DNA of 64,000 bases. Source: Lumbricus terrestris. Its lineage: Eukaryota; Annelida; Clitellata; Crassiclitellata; Lumbricidae. Shown in pieces: positions 59,455-64,000 of this stretch. The first letter of the stretch is position 1. Each line of letters begins with the position of its first letter. A program made the translations under genes and the position numbers. The stretch covers positions 33,016,456-33,080,455 of the forward strand of contig OX457037.1 in the NCBI GenBank assembly GCA_949752735.1. The letters are read 5' to 3'. The notes below the pieces were generated by a model. The model made no database searches. It was not told the DNA's origin and saw only the letters and a program-made list of their open reading frames with translations.

Positions 59455-61959
59455 TGTGATGTAATGTGATATGATAGGGTAGTCCTGTCGCGTAATGGCG
59501 ACAAGTAGGTGAATAGAGAATAGAGTCTTCTCTGCTTTAGTTGTGTTTTGATGATATTATATGTGGCCTTGAGATGTAGGTTTACATTTTTCTTTTAATG
59601 TGCGTTGATATATTGTGCTTTCTTACTGTGTAAAAATGTGAAAGTTGATTACAGTAATGAAGTGTAATATGATGATATAGGTTATGTGAGAATGCATAGT
59701 TTTATTAGTGTGAAATGTAGCTTAAGTATTTCAGATTATATGTGTGTCCTCTGATGATAAAAGTAACTATGTAGATGAGATGAATAATAAAGAAATGAGA
59801 TAAATAAGAGATAACCAGGTAAAGCTACTTGTATTTGTCTTGTGTAGAATCCCTCCAGGTCGTGTAATGGCGACGAGAGTAAGCGATGGGAGAATAGAAT
59901 CTTCTCTGTTTTATTTGCTTTTTGATGATATGTGACTATGTGATGTGGGAATACATTGTTTTATTTTCTTGTGCATAAATGCTGTGCTTTCTGATGTAAG
60001 CTAGTTGGCTGTAACTATGTGAAAATGTTTACAGTAAGGTTTAGTAGCAGTTACAAGAAAGTAATGTAGAGTGATGTGATGCTATAAGGACATTTAGTAA
60101 GTATGAGCTCCAGCGTAATGCTTAAAGAGTAGTCCTTTAGTTTGAAATAAAAAGGGTAGTTTTAAACTCAGTTTAAATATTTGAATTGCTTCTTGTTGCC
60201 ACGAAGAAGGGCAAATTTTGTGCTGTATGTAAATTGCATAATAATGGTTGCAAGTTAAAAAGTTATGATTATAATATGCTATGGTAGGAATAATTAGCAT
60301 TCTGCGTGGTGATTGAAGGATAACCTTGTGTGATTGGATGAATGAGTAACTTGGTGATGATTTGGGGCTAGATTGTGTAGTAAGGTTGAGTAGAGCACCC
60401 AATTGTAAGCATCGCCCTGAGAGTTAGTGAGTAAGTTGGATTATAGACTTGGAGGCAGAATCACTGTAGCAGGCAGTGGAGATTGCATGCAATGGTGAAG
60501 CTGGGCCTGTGGATAAATTCGTCCAGTCTTAGACTACTTCCTGCAGGGGTTGTAATGTAATAGACTATTATAGGATATGGGAATAAATCCTTTATGCCTT
60601 GGGTATGCTTAACTGAGCAGTAATTCCTTCTTCGATCCAGGTAGCTAAGCCTTGATGTAATGTGGAAACGTGTGCATGTTGGTATGCATTATTAGTAGCC
60701 TAGGTTTATGATCTGACGTTGCTTCATCTCTATAACAGTGGCTTGTTGTAAAAGGAATGCGTGCCTGTAAAACACAGCTTAAGTTTTAAGTTGCTGTATA
60801 TGTTTGGCTTGGGGAATGGGTGAACCTTAGTTTCGGATTGCAGTAGAAAAGATGGTTTGTGGAAATCAAACATTGTCTGAGAGATAGTGTAAGGTAGTAT
60901 GCATGAGAGTGACTGAGTGTGCTTGAAGATGCATTTCCCATTTTGTGGCTTTTGATGACAAGTTTAAATGGATTATGGCCTCAGACTCTTGTGTACCTGA
61001 GATTTAGTATAGTATCATAACCATAAAATTGTGTAAGGTATTGATTCTTCTGTAGCGATTCTTGTTGATTGTGATTACTATAATATTATGTGAAATTCTA
61101 ATAATGCTACTGCTGTATAAAAATGTAATAACGGATTAATATAAGATTTGGCGCCGGAACATGACTACATGTGTTAAGAGGACTTTCTCTCGCTAGGGTT
61201 CCGTGCAATTGCTGGAAGTAGTGTGTAGTTAAGTTTCATTGTGAATAATTGCTAAAAGTAGTTAAGCTAAGTGATTGTAATTATGTGTAGTTAATAGGGG
61301 TTACGTTAAATGATTAACCTTCTTCTTACAGACCGAAACAACCAGTTGGCATGGAAGATAAGATCGACATCTTGGATTTGATATCCCCTTGGGTAGGAAG
61401 TCATGAGGAGGCGATAGTTATAACACTCTTTACTATTAAGAAGGCCGCATGGTTCTGGCCATTCCTCGTTTAACGCTACTGAGTTGGTTGTAAGCAGTGA
61501 TGTTATCGCTTAGATGTACCAGGCTCCTATAATTTAGTATCGAGGGATCTAGCATATAACACTAGTCGTGAAATGAAGATATGATTTCAATTGGTTATTT
61601 TATGTAGACTATACAATTGTGTTACTGAGTTGTCTTTGAAATGCTATGTCCTGCATTGCTGTGTTTTACCTTTCCGAAATAGTATTGCTATATGATGTAT
61701 GTAATCTAATGGCCAGTATTAATGATAAAAACTGTGACAGTTTATGTGAATGAGGAGATTAGTAAGACTTTGTTGGTCAGTGTGAAGACCTCGATTAGTT
61801 AAGAGCTGTTGTTGGGCATATGTGAACCCTTATGACTGACTAATAATCAGTCATTGTAAAATTTGTATGCCAATTGATGCAACTTCTGAGACATTGTGAG
61901 CTGTAGCATGCTAGATGATATACAAGTACTATGTATCCGGTTCGAGCTCCGAAGTATTA

Positions 61960-61989
61960 TTAAATTTACCAGGGTACTGGTAAATTTAA
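61960..61989. repeat. Perfect 13-bp hairpin before the polypurine tract
   Basis: TTAAATTTACCAG and CTGGTAAATTTAA flank the loop GGTA, 17 bases from the 3' LTR. It may act in RNA folding; no direct evidence. Confidence 0.85.
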
Positions 61990-62006
61990 GAGTAAGTTGT
62001 GGGGGG
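61990..62006 (+). other. Polypurine tract
   Basis: A short G run (GTGGGGGG) ends immediately before the TG of the 3' LTR, the expected place for plus-strand priming. It is short and interrupted by T. Confidence 0.6.
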
Positions 62007-63454
62007 TGTAGCGAACCAGGTTGCTACAAGCTACCTTACTTATTTACTTAAGTAAGGCCGCTATTTCTATTACGAATTCATGGGTGCTATGCTTAGCACT
62101 GATCGATGCGGTCATCGCTATATTTAGCTTCCCATGCATTTTTCAATGGAACTTTCCGCCACGTGCGACTTTTGATTGGTTAGACATCACGCGATGTTTT
62201 AGGCGCCAAAAAGCGCTCTCTTGCGGCAAATTAACGCGCAAACCTTCAGTCGGGCTGCAGAATTGAATCGGGAAGGACCTATGCTGGTGGAAATCGTGAA
62301 TCGTGGTAAAATTGATGGTATTTTCGATTCTGGCAAGTTTTCTCAGGTAGAAGACGAGGTTCTTCCGATGTCTTGTGAATCGATGTGTAATTACGAAGAT
62401 TTCCGGCAACGATTAAATTAATAATACGCTTCCTACGGAGAAATTCTGGCATCGGCCGACGACTCAATAACTTTCTACAGGACGGAAAACGGTGGATCGG
62501 CTGTCCTAAAATATCAATGGGAACAGGGAAGTATAGGCAACCTAATCTATAGAGCTCGAACCTGAACTAAGTGTAATTAGATAAAACTTGTATCGCTATT
62601 TTGGTGCAAATATTAGTTGTGGTGTATTCAGTCTGTGAACTGATCGGATAGGTGTGAAATAGTCAGTCTGTGAACTGATCTGATAAAACTTAAGCTAGTC
62701 AAGGGACATAGGCGTTTTAGGAAGGCCTTAATAGTGAATCTTTAATATTGTTTCTATTTTATCGGCTGTGTAAATAATTGCTAATGAACGACAGACAGTC
62801 GCTTGATTAATTCTACAATAAATGAAACTTAAATAGAGAACTGTGAAGTGATTTCTGCTATCGAATTATAATGGACTCCGACAGGGAAACGGACAGTGTC
62901 TTAGGGACAGGACAAGAGGAAGATGAGTTATGTCCGAGAGAAACCCTTGAGTTGGGGACTACAGACAATACTGATGACTTAGACCTGCTGTATTACAGAA
63001 GCAAATGACTACAATAGAACAGTTTATGGAGCGCCAGAGTAGCATTTTAATCGGTCTAGCCGAAGAGCTGAATCTAGTTTCCATGCAGCAAGCCCAATTA
63101 AGTTCCCGCCAGAAAGAATGTGAAACAATGGTGAAGTCGGTAGCTGAAGGTAAAGTGGGTGATGGAGCTTGGGGAAAAGTTGAGGAATCGAACCCAGATA
63201 AGCACCCATTTAGTGGGGCTGTTGTGAGCTTAACAGCCACCGCTGACATATGTCCAATATCGGCCCATCCTGAGGAATTTGGTAACCAGAGAAGCTCACA
63301 CCCTAGGTTAGGATTCGAACCCGCTACCATTGACACCAAAACCCTTGACCTAGGACCCAGCTTTCCTCAACCGCGCTTAAGGGGGCGCGCAACAGTAGAG
63401 CCCATTAATTTGGGGGCGGAAACGTTAGGACAGGCGGCGCCCCCGCGCGTCACA
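62007..63454 (+). repeat. 3' LTR, 1,448 bp
   Basis: Copy of the 5' LTR. The only difference I noticed is loss of one C in the C run near 62,985. The near identity indicates recent insertion. Confidence 0.93.
62871..63454 (+). pseudogene. Truncated, frameshifted ORF head in the 3' LTR
   Basis: The 3' LTR necessarily carries the start of the element ORF. A single-base deletion near 62,985 shifts the frame after about 38 codons. A downstream ATG at 63,005 reopens the original frame to the LTR end, where unrelated flank gives a stop. Confidence 0.85.
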
Positions 63455-63458
63455 CTTT

Positions 63459-64000
63459 AATGTCTATAGTATACAAATATAGACAATAATTATGTCCAAG
63501 CCCTGAGGATTTATGTCCTAGCGTCACACCGTGGGAGGCCTCAGGCTTTTATCCGGAAGGGTTTTTTTCTGGGGTATAATGTCCGTTCCCCGTACTGGCA
63601 ATAAACATGAGATCTAATGGTAAAAAGAGACTTGCACTTAAAAGTCTGGCAATAATCTGTAGCTAAAAAACAAATGTTAGTATAACAACAAGCCAACTGC
63701 CAGTAACTTCTTTTAATTTGTACCTGATACAAGACAGGAGAAGGTGTGTGTGTGGGGGGGTGTTGCGCGCGCGCAGAGATATCGGATATATCAGAGTGCG
63801 TGCACATACACATACATGTAGACTGAAGTATACAGGGTAAGGCAGATATCCGTGGGTTTGAGTGCAAGATGCCATCACAAGAGCGATGGAGAAGAAGGAT
63901 AAATAAACTAAATTCCGATGGATTAAAGTTGGTGAAAGGTCGGGTAAGAAAATATGGCATGGTGGAATGAGCAATTGAACATATGGCAAAGCTGTTGATG
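63459..64000. other. Right flank of the LTR element
   Basis: No gene is supported. The 139- and 108-codon minus-strand frames overlap each other and have no recognised motif. A GT/GCGC-rich low-complexity tract lies near 63,745-63,775. Confidence 0.45.

Larger units (their letters stand above)
59455..62006 (+). other. Non-coding interior of the LTR element
   Basis: GT/TA-rich and without long plus-strand frames. A motif GTAATGGCGACRAG plus following sequence is duplicated near 59,490 and 59,860. GGCGCCGGAAC near 61,151 resembles a second primer-binding-type sequence but is far from an LTR. Confidence 0.6.
56014..63454 (+). mobile_element. Complete non-autonomous LTR retrotransposon (7.44 kb)
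   Basis: Two nearly identical direct repeats (56014-57462, 62007-63454) begin TGTAGCG and end CGTCACA, giving the TG...CA ends of LTRs. A 4-bp duplication CTTT flanks the element (56010-56013, 63455-63458). A tRNA-type primer-binding site follows the 5' LTR and a G-run polypurine tract precedes the 3' LTR. The 4.54-kb interior has one long ORF and about 2.55 kb of non-coding sequence. No reverse transcriptase, RNase H or integrase motif is present, so mobilisation must be in trans. A 4-bp duplication fits Gypsy or BEL-type integrases. Confidence 0.93.

Overview
This window is eukaryotic and reads like a marine invertebrate deuterostome. An echinoderm-like genome is my guess, from the abundance of the TAGGCCTA palindrome, tRNA-derived SINEs and L2-like tails; this is an inference with low confidence. 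The evidence for a eukaryote is GT-AG introns that keep frame across exons, microsatellites, SINEs, hAT-type elements and a complete LTR element. Most long open frames in the window are artefacts of stop-free tandem repeats.

Layout. 1-1.8 kb: unassigned sequence ending in a hAT-like terminus. 1.84-16.84 kb: a giant 26-bp minisatellite of about 575 units with higher-order repeats about 1.7-3.1 kb apart. 16.84-18.8 kb: a second hAT-like terminus and short repeats. 19.0-48.5 kb, minus strand: a complete seven-exon galactose mutarotase gene (GALM, 347 aa) whose first intron is about 24.6 kb long. That intron holds an 83-bp minisatellite (26.0-31.9 kb), a 42-bp minisatellite (43.0-45.3 kb), several small DNA transposons and a complete nested plus-strand gene (32.1-42.8 kb). 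The nested gene has 12 predicted exons joining into one uninterrupted frame of 1,431 codons. It combines a CG-1-like N-terminus, a MULE-like DDE transposase core, a Ulp1/C48-like cysteine peptidase and a PHD finger. 48.5-53.7 kb: MITEs, microsatellites and the last exon of an ankyrin-repeat gene (minus strand). 53.7-54.6 kb: a 14-bp minisatellite inside a (CTTA)n tract. 56.0-63.45 kb: a complete, very young LTR element with 1.45-kb LTRs, a CTTT target duplication, a primer-binding site and one 858-codon ORF that starts inside the 5' LTR, but no reverse transcriptase or integrase.

How the parts relate. GALM is an ordinary metabolic enzyme gene of the galactose (Leloir) pathway. The gene in its first intron is the most interesting object: either a domesticated transposase-derived host gene or an intron-bearing transposon. 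The LTR element must depend on enzymes supplied in trans.
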